Source: JANQPD01 sp963715655 (GTDB lineage: Bacteria; Bacteroidota; Bacteroidia; Flavobacteriales; Schleiferiaceae). Taken from it: a stretch of DNA of 64,000 nt. The notes beneath the pieces were generated by a model, which did no database searches, had not been told where the DNA came from, and was given only the letters and a program-made list of their open reading frames with translations. A program made the translations under genes and the position numbers. The stretch is taken from NCBI GenBank assembly GCA_963715655.1, contig OY970262.1, positions 434,001 through 498,000 on the forward strand, written 5' to 3'. Of this stretch, positions 26,092-34,954 are shown in pieces; the first letter of the stretch is position 1; each line of letters begins with the position of its first letter.

Positions 26092-27036
26092 GTGGAAGTT
26101 ATTATAAATCGTAATGCCTTTTTAGAAGAGCTATATCAATCGGTAATTTCTAGAAAAAATGTACAGCTTTTTGGTGGTGCCGGTGTAGGTAAAAGCTATT
26201 TAACCCGACAACTCATCTCAAAGTTACACCAAAGGCGTATTTGTTTCTATTTCTCTTTTAGAGGCTTACGCAGTTTGGAAGATTTTGCTTTTTATTACCA
26301 ACAAATATTACAGCAAGCATCAAAAGATTACCCTACCGTGGCCTATCATTTAGGCAAGTACTTTAGTGATTTTCCGGTAAATCAACTGCGTAATTGGGAA
26401 CAATGGTTGGTTTGGCACAATGGCTTGACCCAGGTGTTAGTAAAGCTTTCGCAGGATTTACTTTTTGTATTAGATCATTTGGATGAGTGGGAGGTGGAGG
26501 GTGCGGAAAATTTTCCACAAGAAGCTATGGCGCATTTAAACCCTGCACCAAATTGCCAATGGTTGTTTATCCAAAAGGAAGCGCTAGCTAATGAAGAATT
26601 TTTATGCATGGAAGTTTTACCACTAGCTATAAATGAAATAGAATACGATGCACTTAAACAAACGGATGCGGAAGCATTGGTGCAATTTACGCGTGGTAAC
26701 ACAAAATTTTTAGTAGAACTCATTGCACTTGAAGGCGAATTTAATACGCGTAAGCAAATTTTTATGAAATCAGTACACGCACGTTTTTATTTTTTTAAAA
26801 CACGCTTTACCCAACTGCAATGGAATTTATTACGCGCCATTGCATTAGAAGAAAACGTAGAGCAACCCATGGCTTTTGAATTTTTAATGAAATACCGTTT
26901 GGGTGCAGCTAGTAGTATTGACCGTGCCCTTACCAATTTGGTACAATCTAAAATAGTACATAAAACTGCCGATGGCTACACGCTTACCAATACAATAATG
27001 CTGCGCTGGTTTCAATGGCTCTACACGGCTGCTTAA
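26092..27036 (+). CDS. AAA ATPase with C-terminal winged-helix-like domain
   Basis: 314 aa from a GTG start. The P-loop GGAGVGKS is at 28-35, Walker B-like DLLFVLDHLDEW at about 122-133, then ANCQWLFIQK in the sensor position. The arrangement is that of the archaeal-type ATPase/STAND NTPases. The last 70 residues (QLQWNLLRAIALEENVEQPM, SIDRALTNLVQSKIVHKTADGYTL) look like a winged helix. No effector domain is attached, so the role is open; regulation or chromosome-related functions are possible. It is convergent with the ion-channel gene and their stop codons overlap (TTAA). Confidence 0.75.
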   Translation: MEVIINRNAFLEELYQSVISRKNVQLFGGAGVGKSYLTRQLISKLHQRRICFYFSFRGLRSLEDFAFYYQQILQQASKDYPTVAYHLGKYFSDFPVNQLRNWEQWLVWHNGLTQVLVKLSQDLLFVLDHLDEWEVEGAENFPQEAMAHLNPAPNCQWLFIQKEALANEEFLCMEVLPLAINEIEYDALKQTDAEALVQFTRGNTKFLVELIALEGEFNTRKQIFMKSVHARFYFFKTRFTQLQWNLLRAIALEENVEQPMAFEFLMKYRLGAASSIDRALTNLVQSKIVHKTADGYTLTNTIMLRWFQWLYTAA

Positions 27037-28082
27037 TCCTGACTATCCATGCGCTTTAATTTAAAACTCCATTGTTCAGATTTTAGCGCTTTTACAACGT
27101 ACGGGTCTAAATAATTGCGTAAAGGATTATTTTTAGCAAAGGAAAAACTGTAATAATCAGTTTTTAAGTTCTTTGGTGATAATATTAAATCTTCGTACTC
27201 TCCTGTATTCAGCACATCACGTAACATAGGTCTATCATACACAAAAATATCGAGTTCACCTTTTTGCACCATGCGTAAGCCTTCTTCTGCTGTTGCAAAA
27301 TCTTTGGCTTCCACATTAAAAATAGCTAAAAAATCGGCACTGCTACTCCCTGTTATGGTTCCTACGCGGTATTTCACCAAGTCTTCTGCTGATTCTATTT
27401 TTGCTTCTAAACTTTGCACAGTAAGGGCGCTTGCAATTCCTGCGGTTAAACCGGATATTAAAATAATGGCGGTAAACATCCAAATAATGGCCACTAACCT
27501 TCCGCCTCTACTTATAGGAGATTTATCTCCGTAGCCAACGGTAGTCATGGTTACGGCACTCCACCAAAAGCCATCAGCCAAGCCTTTTCTGCCTTTTCTA
27601 AATTGCTCGGGATTATGCTTGCGTTCAAAAAACCAAACTAAAGTGCCAAATACTAAAAGAATAAACACCAGCACTAAAAGTGCACTTACAAAGCGCCAAG
27701 TAAAAATATTCTTTAATACCGCTAGCCAATTGCTTTCGTACTTCCGCACCATGGCCGTACCGGAAATAAAAAAGGGTTGCGAAAAATCAAGTTTATCCAT
27801 CCGTTGATCGGTAACCGTAACGGGATTTATAGTTAAATCAACTTCGCCATTGGCCGTAGCTTCCAGCATGTCTGCAATATTATCGTACTGTTTAAATTTG
27901 TAAGAAATGCCGGCATCACGCTGTATCAGTTGCCAAAATTCTATACTCAAACCTCCGGGTATTCCCCGTTTGCTAATTTTTATAAAAGGCGAAGCTTCTT
28001 TTATGCCAATGGTTAAAACGCTATCCTGCGCAAAGCAGCAAAAAGACAGGGTGAATAGTAAAACGGAAAAATATGCTTTCAT
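27033..28082 (-). CDS. GluR0-like ligand-gated ion channel
   Basis: 349 aa. Signal peptide (LLFTLSFCCFAQ), half of a periplasmic amino-acid-binding domain (S1, about 22-115, SBP_bac_3 type), then TM1 (about 130-152), a pore loop with potassium-channel selectivity filter TVGYGD at 181-186, TM2 (about 195-220), and the second half of the binding domain (S2, about 225-340; TITGSSSAD, ELDIFVYDRPML). This topology is that of prokaryotic ionotropic glutamate receptors. It should form a tetrameric K+-selective channel opened by a periplasmic ligand; the ligand cannot be told from sequence. Confidence 0.88.
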   Translation of the reverse strand: MKAYFSVLLFTLSFCCFAQDSVLTIGIKEASPFIKISKRGIPGGLSIEFWQLIQRDAGISYKFKQYDNIADMLEATANGEVDLTINPVTVTDQRMDKLDFSQPFFISGTAMVRKYESNWLAVLKNIFTWRFVSALLVLVFILLVFGTLVWFFERKHNPEQFRKGRKGLADGFWWSAVTMTTVGYGDKSPISRGGRLVAIIWMFTAIILISGLTAGIASALTVQSLEAKIESAEDLVKYRVGTITGSSSADFLAIFNVEAKDFATAEEGLRMVQKGELDIFVYDRPMLRDVLNTGEYEDLILSPKNLKTDYYSFSFAKNNPLRNYLDPYVVKALKSEQWSFKLKRMDSQD

Positions 28083-28218
28083 TGGCTAAAGATATAAGGC
28101 TGTATTGCTATTACCAAATAGGGTAAAAAAAATAAAAGTATCACTTTTTCTACACTTCTTAAAACCATTTTGAAGGGCTTTTCGTACATGAGAAATGAAA
28201 GCATTTAACACTACGCTC

Positions 28219-28362
28219 ATGAAAACCTACACTTCACCAAGTTCCCCTTCAGAAGATATTATTGAAAAGATTAACACACAGGAAATTCCGCTAAACTCAG
28301 CCTCTAGTGCATTGATAACAATGAAAATGATGCAAGTGCAATATGAGCATCAATCCGATTAA
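28219..28362 (+). CDS. possible 47-aa small protein
   Basis: An ATG frame of 47 codons encodes a polar peptide rich in Ser/Thr and ending YEHQSD. It sits within a 335-bp gap and opens shortly before the PadR promoter, with no recognisable family or ribosome site. Coding status rests only on length and its tidy position; it could be a chance frame. Confidence 0.3.
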   Translation: MKTYTSPSSPSEDIIEKINTQEIPLNSASSALITMKMMQVQYEHQSD

Positions 28363-28386
28363 AGTAAATTTTAAGGTGGCCTCATT

Positions 28387-28413
28387 TATACCTAAGTAAT
28401 TTAGGTATATTTG
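28387..28413 (+). promoter_or_regulatory. PadR operator palindrome overlapping the padR promoter
   Basis: TATACCTAA (28387-28395) and TTAGGTATA (28401-28409) are a perfect 9-bp inverted repeat with a 5-bp spacer. The Bacteroidota -7 element TATATTTG (28406-28413, consensus TAnnTTTG) overlaps its right arm. The ATG of the PadR gene follows only 4 bases after the -7 box, so the transcript should be leaderless or nearly so. Binding of PadR here would block its own promoter. Confidence 0.75.
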
Positions 28414-28417
28414 CAGC

Positions 28418-28750
28418 ATGTTAAATAATTCCCTTTTAAAAGGCACATTAAATACGCTTATTCTTAAGCTATTGGCCGATAATGGCCAAATGTATGGGTA
28501 TGAAATTATTCAGCGCATAAAAGAGTCTAGTGATGATGCTTTACTTATTACCGAAGGTGCTTTATACCCGGCTTTGCATCGCTTAGAGCAGCAAGGACTT
28601 TTAAATATTGATTTACGCACCGTTTCCGGAAGGCAAAGAAAATACTACGCGCTAAGTGCAAAAGGTAAGCTACGCACTGGTGAGAGTTTGATGGAGCTAG
28701 CGCAATTTTTAGGTGCTATCCATAATATTATAAAACCTAAAACCAGCTAA
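28418..28750 (+). CDS. PadR family transcriptional regulator
   Basis: 110 aa. N-terminal winged helix of the PadR type (LLKGTLNTLILKLLADNGQMYGYEIIQRIKE, TEGALYPALHRLEQQGLL) and an LSAKGK...GES C-terminal helix. PadR proteins are dimeric repressors that often regulate their own operon; a palindrome lying on the promoter supports that here. Start ATG 28418 is 4 bases past the -7 box. The membrane protein gene begins 3 bp after its stop, so both are controlled together. Confidence 0.9.
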   Translation: MLNNSLLKGTLNTLILKLLADNGQMYGYEIIQRIKESSDDALLITEGALYPALHRLEQQGLLNIDLRTVSGRQRKYYALSAKGKLRTGESLMELAQFLGAIHNIIKPKTS

Positions 28751-28753
28751 AAA

Positions 28754-29395
28754 ATGTCACCGGAAAGAATTACCGCTATTCGCAGATACCTAAGAATTAA
28801 CGGTGTAAAATATTACGATGTGCAAGCTGAACTGATTGATCATTTTGCCACCGCTGTAGAAAATGCTGAACGTGAAAACCCTGAAATTTCTTTTAAAGAG
28901 GCACTGATAAAAGCACACCGAAGCTTTGGCGGAAAAGAGGGTTTTAGAAAATATATAGAAGCCGCTGAAAGCCGAGTGCTTAAAAAGATTTGGCAATTGG
29001 TAGGCGGGGTTTTGCTCCAATTTTTAAAGTGGCCTTATTTCGTTTTTACGGTATGTGCAGGTTTATTTTGGTATTACATTGTTAGCACTACTCCTTTTTA
29101 TTTAGAAATGTATGTAGCAGGTGTATTAATTCTACTTATTGCAACAGTATATAACACTTGGAAACTGCGCGATTGCGATTTCTTTTTAGCCAAACGCAGC
29201 GGTAATGCCATGGGTTGGATATTGTATGTGCTTTTTTATATCCCCGGACAACCTTTTTTGTTTGGAAATAGTCATCCGGCTATTTGGTACCAAACGATAC
29301 TTTTTACCTTGCTTAGTTTATTATTTATAGCCTCTCTTAAATTACCTACTTTAGTTAAACAAGAAACAAAAAGTTTGTATCCAGAAGTAGCTTAA
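28754..29395 (+). CDS. membrane protein partner of the PadR regulator
   Basis: 213 aa. The N-terminal half is soluble and helical (RRYLRINGVKYYDVQAELIDHFATAVE, FKEALIKAHRSFGG), like the amphipathic region that precedes the membrane part in many PadR-linked DUF1700/HAAS-type proteins. It is followed by about four hydrophobic segments (93-110, 118-135, 155-175, 185-203). It starts 3 bp after padR. Such pairs usually serve envelope stress or membrane sensing. No enzymatic motif seen. Confidence 0.8.
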   Translation: MSPERITAIRRYLRINGVKYYDVQAELIDHFATAVENAERENPEISFKEALIKAHRSFGGKEGFRKYIEAAESRVLKKIWQLVGGVLLQFLKWPYFVFTVCAGLFWYYIVSTTPFYLEMYVAGVLILLIATVYNTWKLRDCDFFLAKRSGNAMGWILYVLFYIPGQPFLFGNSHPAIWYQTILFTLLSLLFIASLKLPTLVKQETKSLYPEVA

Positions 29396-29541
29396 GTTTT
29401 ATCGAATTGGCTAGTTTTATATTTTTCAAAAGTCATAAAAGGTACTATGCATATAATATTTATGCTTAAAAAATCTCAATTACACAGTAAGATTGTTATA
29501 ACTTTGTACTAACACTTAATTTAAAACGAGCTAAACAAAAG

Positions 29542-29787
29542 ATGATCATTACATTAACTAAAATAGGTAACTCTAAAGGGATTATCATACCTGCACGTTT
29601 ATTAAAACAATTTGGCCTTGAGCGAGAAGTTTCTTTAGAAATAGAGGATAATAAATTGGTTATATCTAATGTACAGAAACCTCGTGACGGTTGGAAAAAA
29701 GCATTTATTGAAGCGGGTGCAGGTACTGAAAAAAACCTTATAGATGGCCTGCAAAATGACTTTGACAAGGAAGATTGGACATGGTAA
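29542..29787 (+). CDS. mazE: MazE-like antitoxin (AbrB fold)
   Basis: 81 aa. The N-terminus MIITLTKIGNSKGIIIPARLLKQFG is the AbrB/MazE swapped-hairpin DNA-binding motif; the acidic C-terminus (NLIDGLQNDFDKEDWTW) is the expected toxin-binding tail. The gene precedes the toxin in one transcript and overlaps it by 7 bases, the usual toxin-antitoxin arrangement. It is expected to repress its own promoter. Confidence 0.88.
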   Translation: MIITLTKIGNSKGIIIPARLLKQFGLEREVSLEIEDNKLVISNVQKPRDGWKKAFIEAGAGTEKNLIDGLQNDFDKEDWTW

Positions 29788-30098
29788 ATCAATTTGATGT
29801 GTACCTCGTAGCTCTAAATCCTACTTTAGGTGTAGAGATTCAAAAAACCAGACCTTGCCTAGTTGTTTCTCCAAACGAAATGAACCACACCCTCAAAACG
29901 GTTATCGTAGCTCCAATGACGAGCAACCAAAGAGCTTTTCCGTCTCGGATAAAAACCGTTTTTCAAAGTAAAAAAGGCGATGTAGCTTTAGATCAAATAC
30001 GAGCGGTGGATAAAACTAGATTAGTAAAACATTTGGGAATCATTGATGATAAAACAAGCGATAAAGTGCTAGAGCGGTTGCAAGAAATCTTTTCTTAG
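29781..30098 (+). CDS. mazF: MazF/PemK-type endoribonuclease toxin
   Basis: 105 aa from ATG 29781 (a TTG codon two positions earlier is less likely). The sequence QFDVYLVALNPTLGVEIQKTRPCLVVSPNEMN has the MazF signature with the conserved Arg (KTRP) and Pro/Ser region; VIVAPMTSNQR and KKGDVALDQIRAVDKTRL match the catalytic Thr/Ser and closing strand. MazF cleaves single-stranded RNA at short sequences, arresting growth when the antitoxin is lost. Overlap with mazE indicates coupled translation. Confidence 0.9.
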   Translation: MVNQFDVYLVALNPTLGVEIQKTRPCLVVSPNEMNHTLKTVIVAPMTSNQRAFPSRIKTVFQSKKGDVALDQIRAVDKTRLVKHLGIIDDKTSDKVLERLQEIFS

Positions 30099-30522
30099 TT
30101 ACTTAGAAACGCCTTTAACCATTCATGGATTACTTGCTTTCTAAGTATTAGCATGAGTTCGATTAATACTAAAATAAATCAATCTGATAGCTAGTGGTTT
30201 AATAGTTTTAAAAGAGCAACCTAGCCCCCCAATCCCGCCTTGGCGGTGAGTAGCGACACATGCAGCAAACTCCCCCTTCGTTGAAAATGCTGCTTTAGCA
30301 GTAGAGGCTGGGGTGCTTTAAGAAGTTTAGATGCTCATATTTAGTTATATAAAAATCGAACTCAGGTTTCTAAGTATTACCAATAGCTGCTTTAAAATTA
30401 CCCAGGCTAAATAGTCAAAAAACCAAAAACGTACATCCTAAAGTAGCTTAAGTTTTACAGCATTGGCTTTTGCATAATCCTTTTTAAGATATTCGTACTT
30501 TTAAATAAAAAGTGATTTGCTT
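30099..30522. other. gene-free stretch with a hairpin-containing element
   Basis: No gene. A block at about 30215-30325 holds GCCCCCCAATCCCGCCTTGG, GAGTAGCGACACATGC and AATGCTGCTTTAGCAG, a self-complementary element of the dispersed-repeat type, plus a GGGGTGCTTTAAG end. The rest is A/T-rich and without structure that I can see. Confidence 0.5.
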
Positions 30523-31656
30523 ATGAAGTTTCTTAAATTTTTGGCGGTGCTCTTACTTATACTCGGCCTTGCGGTGCTTGCTTTGTTTATTACCGGCAAC
30601 GAGTTTTTGTTAAAAGGTGTGTGGGCAACCTATTTACATGGCAATACCAGTGGCACTATTGATGACGCTAAATATTTTAGCACCAACACGGTAGAGGCAG
30701 GCGCTCCACAGCCGTGGAAAGTAGCTCCTGAAATTGAAACCAAAAAAATAAGTGAACGCTTACAGACTACGCTTGCCGAAAGTGAAAGTGTAGCTTTTTT
30801 AGTAGCGAAAAACGGGATTATTCAATACGAGCAATATTGGGACGGTTACAGCGATAGTTCGCGCACTAATTCTTTTTCTATGGCCAAAACCATCACTACT
30901 TTATTGGTGCAAATTGCTATACAGGAAGGTTATATTAAAAGTTGGGATGATAAAGTAATTACGTATTTACCCGGTTTGCAAGGCTCATATCGCGATAAGC
31001 TTACCCTGCGCCACCTAACTACCATGACGGCTGGCTTACAGTGGAACGAGGATTACAGCAATGCGTTTGATATTACAGCAAAAAGCTATTACGCTACCGA
31101 TATTAAAAAGCTAATGCTTGAGGAGGTTCCTGTGGTTGTAGAGCCTGATACTGAATATGAATACCAAAGTGGAGCAACGGAACTGTTGGGTATGGTGCTA
31201 ACTGAAGCAACCGGAACTTCGGTGAGCGATTTTGCAAGTGAAAATTTATGGAAACCCCTTGGTGCCATGCACAGCGCCAAATGGCATACCGATCATAAGG
31301 ACGGAATGGAAATTACCTACTGCTGCTTTAATAGCAATGCCAGAGATTTTGCTCGGTTTGGAGAAGTATTAACGGATAATGGCAAATGGAAAGGCATGCA
31401 ATTAATCGATTCTGCTTTTATAGCAATTGCCACCCAGCCGTATAAAGCCACGCATTATGGCCATAGTTTTTGGATAGATCAAAATCAACTAACACCTGTG
31501 TTTTATTTTAGAGGCATGCTTGGCCAATATATTATAGTATTACCCGAAAAGGAAATTGTAATTGTGCGCTTAGGGCGAAAGGAACTAGAGGAAGTGAACG
31601 GGAAACATACCCGCCTGCAGCAAACAATGGTGGAAGAAGTGCTGAAGTATTTTTAG
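30523..31656 (+). CDS. serine hydrolase of the class C beta-lactamase family
   Basis: 377 aa from ATG 30523. One N-terminal hydrophobic segment (LAVLLLILGLAVLALFI) makes it a secreted or membrane-anchored protein. The Ser-X-X-Lys motif SMAK is at 119-122, the family's second element is YEYQSGATELLG at about 205, and HYGHSFWID replaces the KTG-type motif. These beta-lactamase/DD-peptidase-fold hydrolases act on peptides or esters; resistance to antibiotics should not be assumed. It is monocistronic. Confidence 0.85.
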   Translation: MKFLKFLAVLLLILGLAVLALFITGNEFLLKGVWATYLHGNTSGTIDDAKYFSTNTVEAGAPQPWKVAPEIETKKISERLQTTLAESESVAFLVAKNGIIQYEQYWDGYSDSSRTNSFSMAKTITTLLVQIAIQEGYIKSWDDKVITYLPGLQGSYRDKLTLRHLTTMTAGLQWNEDYSNAFDITAKSYYATDIKKLMLEEVPVVVEPDTEYEYQSGATELLGMVLTEATGTSVSDFASENLWKPLGAMHSAKWHTDHKDGMEITYCCFNSNARDFARFGEVLTDNGKWKGMQLIDSAFIAIATQPYKATHYGHSFWIDQNQLTPVFYFRGMLGQYIIVLPEKEIVIVRLGRKELEEVNGKHTRLQQTMVEEVLKYF

Positions 31657-31709
31657 GTTTTTAAACCTAAAGCATCAGAACGAGTTAAGCATTAAAATAA
31701 AACACGAAC

Positions 31710-32594
31710 ATGAAAAAAGCAGTATTATTAGTTGCTTTGGCTGCGTTGGCCATTGCTTGTAACTCAAATCCTAAAGAAGAAAAGGACACAGAAGCCCAAG
31801 ATACTACCCAAACCGAAGAACCCAAAGTGGAAGCTAGCCTTACAATGGCTTGGGAAACCGATACGGTTTTAACTACCAATGAGTCCGTTTTATACAGCCC
31901 AAAAGAACGTGTGTTTTTTGTAAGCTGCATTCAAGGTCAACCCTTAGATAAAGATGGCAAGGGCTTTATAGCCAAGCTTTCAACAGATGGCAGCATTAAG
32001 GAATTAGACTGGGCAGATGATTTAGACGCGCCTAAGGGTATGGCTATTTTTAATGGTGAATTATACGTAACCAACATTGACGAATTAGTGCGTATTGATT
32101 TAGAAGATGGCGATATTGAAGAGCGTTACCGCATTGCGGGTGCACAATTTTTAAACGATGTGGTGGTGGGCGATGAAAAAGTATATTTCAGCGATATGCA
32201 AACCGGAAGCTTGCACGTGCTAGATGATAAAGGTGCCCGCTTGGTAGGGCAAAATATTGAGGGTTTAAATGGTTTGGCTTACGCTAATGGAAAGCTATAT
32301 GGCCTTGGTGCAGCGGGTTTACTAGAGCTTAATAAAGAAGATGGTACCTACAAAGTGGTAAACGCTGACGTAACCGGTGGCGATGGACTTGTGGTTTTAG
32401 ATGAAAACACGTTTTTAGCTAGCCGCTGGAAAGGTGAAATTTGGATTGTACAAAATGGTGTTGCTAAAAAACTTTTAGATAGCACTGCAGAAGAAATTCA
32501 AACCGCTGATATTGGTTATATGCCTGAAGAAAATTTAGTGTTGGTACCACGCTTTTTCAGCAATAAAGTAACGGCCTATAAATTGGTTTATTAA
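31710..32594 (+). CDS. SMP-30/gluconolactonase-like lipoprotein
   Basis: 294 aa. Lipobox ALAIACNS, an acidic linker (KEEKDTEAQDTTQTEEP), then about five WD/NHL-like blade repeats: LDAPKGMAIFNGELYVTN, LNDVVVGDEKVYFSD, LNGLAYANGKLYGLG, GGDGLVVLDENTFLAS, IGYMPEENLVLVPRF. This is a beta-propeller of the SMP-30/gluconolaconase type. The presence of the metal-binding residues cannot be judged without alignment. It stands alone ahead of a strong terminator. Confidence 0.75.
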   Translation: MKKAVLLVALAALAIACNSNPKEEKDTEAQDTTQTEEPKVEASLTMAWETDTVLTTNESVLYSPKERVFFVSCIQGQPLDKDGKGFIAKLSTDGSIKELDWADDLDAPKGMAIFNGELYVTNIDELVRIDLEDGDIEERYRIAGAQFLNDVVVGDEKVYFSDMQTGSLHVLDDKGARLVGQNIEGLNGLAYANGKLYGLGAAGLLELNKEDGTYKVVNADVTGGDGLVVLDENTFLASRWKGEIWIVQNGVAKKLLDSTAEEIQTADIGYMPEENLVLVPRFFSNKVTAYKLVY

Positions 32595-32620
32595 GTGTAT
32601 TTACACGCAAAACACATTAC

Positions 32621-32647
32621 CCCGAGCAGCAATGCTCGGGTTTTTTT
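32621..32647 (+). terminator. intrinsic terminator
   Basis: CCCGAGCA pairs with TGCTCGGG across GCAA (32621-32640), followed by T7 at 32641-32647, 26 bp after the SMP-30-like gene. Confidence 0.9.
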
Positions 32648-32779
32648 ATGCTCTTCAGTTTCAAGCCTCTCCATTCATCTTCCCACTTTTCCCGTTCATC
32701 TCCTAAAAATCCCCATTCGGTAGGTTTTAATTTCTAGCGCCCCTTAGTGCCAGTAGGTTTGTGCCATAATTACAAAGTC

Positions 32780-34897
32780 ATGGTACGCACATTTACACTT
32801 TTATTTCTTTTTGTTTTCGCTTTCGCAGATGCCCAAACTACGGTAAGCGGAACGGTAAAATCTACTAAAGGAGAAACTATTGTAGGTGCAAACGTTTTTA
32901 TAGAAAATACGTATGATGGAGCTTCTGCAGATGCCAACGGAAACTTTAGCTTTAAAACGAAAGTAAGTGGCGCGCAAACCTTGGTCGTTTCTAGCCTTGG
33001 TTTTGAAGAACAAAAAATTGCAGTTACCCTTTCGGGAGATTATTTAGAACTAGAAATTGCTTTAAAAGAAGCCTTTAATCAGCTTAAAGCGGTAAGCATT
33101 ACAGCCGGCAGCATAGATGCTACGGACGAAGCACGTTCTTTAATACTTAAACCTTTAGATATTGTAACTACGGCCGGAGCCACCGGAGATATTGTGGGCG
33201 CTTTACAAACCTTACCGGGTACCGCTCAAGTAGGCAATGACGGTCGCCTTTTTGTACGCGGTGGTGCAGCTAATGAAACTGCTTTATTTTTTGACGGACT
33301 AAAAGTGAATAACGCTTACGGCAGCAGTTTATCCGGTATTCCTACCCGCACCAGGTTTAGCCCACAGCTTTTTACCGGTACATTTTTTAGCACCGGTGGT
33401 TACTCAGCAGAATACGGACAAGCACTTTCCTCGGTATTGGTTTTAAATACAGTAGATATGCCGCAACGCACGCAAACCGATCTTAACGCCATGACGGTGG
33501 GTGGTGCGGTAAGTCATACGCAAGTATGGGACAAAACATCGGCCACAGCCAGTTTAAACTACTTAAACCTTGCGCCTTACCAAAGCTTGGTGCCTCAAAA
33601 CATACAGTGGGAAAAAGCGCCTCAAGGCTTAAACAGCGAAATTCTAGTGCGCCACAAATTTGGTAAACGCTCTTTACTTAAAGTATTTTATGCCAATCAG
33701 GCTTCTGCGTTAAGCATTTACCAACACAACCCTGGCGAAGAAGAAAATGCATTGGTGCAACTAAAAAACCGCTTCCATTATGCAAACGCCAGTTTTGAGC
33801 AAGCGTGGGGTGCAAAATGGTTGCTAAATACGGGTTTTTCATATTCGTTTAACACAGATGCCACCAAGCTAGATACTTTGGACTTGAACCGCAAAGAGAA
33901 CTTAGCACACGCCAAAGTTGCGGTAAGTTATTTCGCACATCCAAAATTGAGTTTTCGCTTTGGAGCGGAGCATTATGAGCAAAGTTTTTCAGAAAGCATT
34001 AGTCAAGGTAGCCGCAGTATTGCGCTTCCGTTGAGCGCTAGCTTTGCTGAAGGCAGTTATTATATAAATGATGCCATTGCTTTAAAAGGTGGATTACGAG
34101 GGGAAATTTTTCAAGGTGAACTGTTTGCGATGCCCCGCCTTTCAGCTGCTTTCCGCTTAGCTGAAAAACACCAAATGAGTGCGGCTTACGGAACGTTTGT
34201 GCAACAGCAAAATACTACCGTATTGGTTCAAAATGAGCAATTAGCACCAAGCAAAAGCGAACACTTTATTTTAAACTATCAATTTAGTAGCAACCAACGC
34301 ATATTTAGAGCAGAGGCGTATCTTAAAAACTACAGCAACCTACTTACCAGTGCACAAGGTTTCCAAAGCAACGGACAAGGTGTTGCCAAGGGCTTTGATC
34401 TGTTTTTTAGAGACAGCAAAAGCATCAAAAACTTAGATTATTGGGTTACGTATTCATTTGTGGATAGCAAACGTCAGTTTGGGAAATACACCGAGCAAGT
34501 ACAACCGAGTTTTGCGCCAAAGCACAATGTTTCGGTAGTAGGAAAATATTGGATTAGCAAGTTGCATTCCCAGCTTGGTGCAACTTACTCTATAAACGAT
34601 GGCTACACTTATGACAATCCAAATATTGAAGGCCAGATGGAGAGCAAAACAAAAATGTTTAATAGTCTAAGCCTGAATTGGAGCTACTTACCTCGCCCAA
34701 ATTTGATAATTCACGTGGCGGTAAATAATGTATTGGGTGCAAAAAATGTGTTTGGCTATCGCTACAGCGAAACCCCAAACGCGCAAAATCAATACGCTGA
34801 AATGGCCTTGGGGCAAGCCGCTGACCGCTTCTTTTTTATAGGTGTGTTTTACACGCTAAGCAGCGATAAAAAAGCCAATCAATTAAATAATTTATAA
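32780..34897 (+). CDS. TonB-dependent receptor with carboxypeptidase-regulatory-like domain
   Basis: 705 aa from ATG 32780, which opens a signal peptide (VRTFTLLFLFVFAFADAQ); earlier in-frame starts do not. A CarboxypepD_reg-like domain (about 20-105, GTVKSTKGETIVGANVFIENT) precedes a plug domain at about 110-225 (IVGALQTLPGTAQV, LFVRGGAANETALFFDGLKV, GYSAEYGQALSSVL), then a barrel. The DG and VRGG motifs are those of TonB-dependent transporters. The ligand is unknown. A periplasmic partner follows 57 bp downstream. Confidence 0.9.
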   Translation: MVRTFTLLFLFVFAFADAQTTVSGTVKSTKGETIVGANVFIENTYDGASADANGNFSFKTKVSGAQTLVVSSLGFEEQKIAVTLSGDYLELEIALKEAFNQLKAVSITAGSIDATDEARSLILKPLDIVTTAGATGDIVGALQTLPGTAQVGNDGRLFVRGGAANETALFFDGLKVNNAYGSSLSGIPTRTRFSPQLFTGTFFSTGGYSAEYGQALSSVLVLNTVDMPQRTQTDLNAMTVGGAVSHTQVWDKTSATASLNYLNLAPYQSLVPQNIQWEKAPQGLNSEILVRHKFGKRSLLKVFYANQASALSIYQHNPGEEENALVQLKNRFHYANASFEQAWGAKWLLNTGFSYSFNTDATKLDTLDLNRKENLAHAKVAVSYFAHPKLSFRFGAEHYEQSFSESISQGSRSIALPLSASFAEGSYYINDAIALKGGLRGEIFQGELFAMPRLSAAFRLAEKHQMSAAYGTFVQQQNTTVLVQNEQLAPSKSEHFILNYQFSSNQRIFRAEAYLKNYSNLLTSAQGFQSNGQGVAKGFDLFFRDSKSIKNLDYWVTYSFVDSKRQFGKYTEQVQPSFAPKHNVSVVGKYWISKLHSQLGATYSINDGYTYDNPNIEGQMESKTKMFNSLSLNWSYLPRPNLIIHVAVNNVLGAKNVFGYRYSETPNAQNQYAEMALGQAADRFFFIGVFYTLSSDKKANQLNNL

Positions 34898-34954
34898 GCC
34901 TTACATAGTCACAAATTCAATTTTAATAAACAAAAACAAGTAAAAACAGAAATC

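Noticed and set aside
30523..31656. Beta-lactamase conferring antibiotic resistance
   Set aside because: Only the general serine-hydrolase fold is visible; the KTG-type motif is not clear and most family members are not beta-lactamases.
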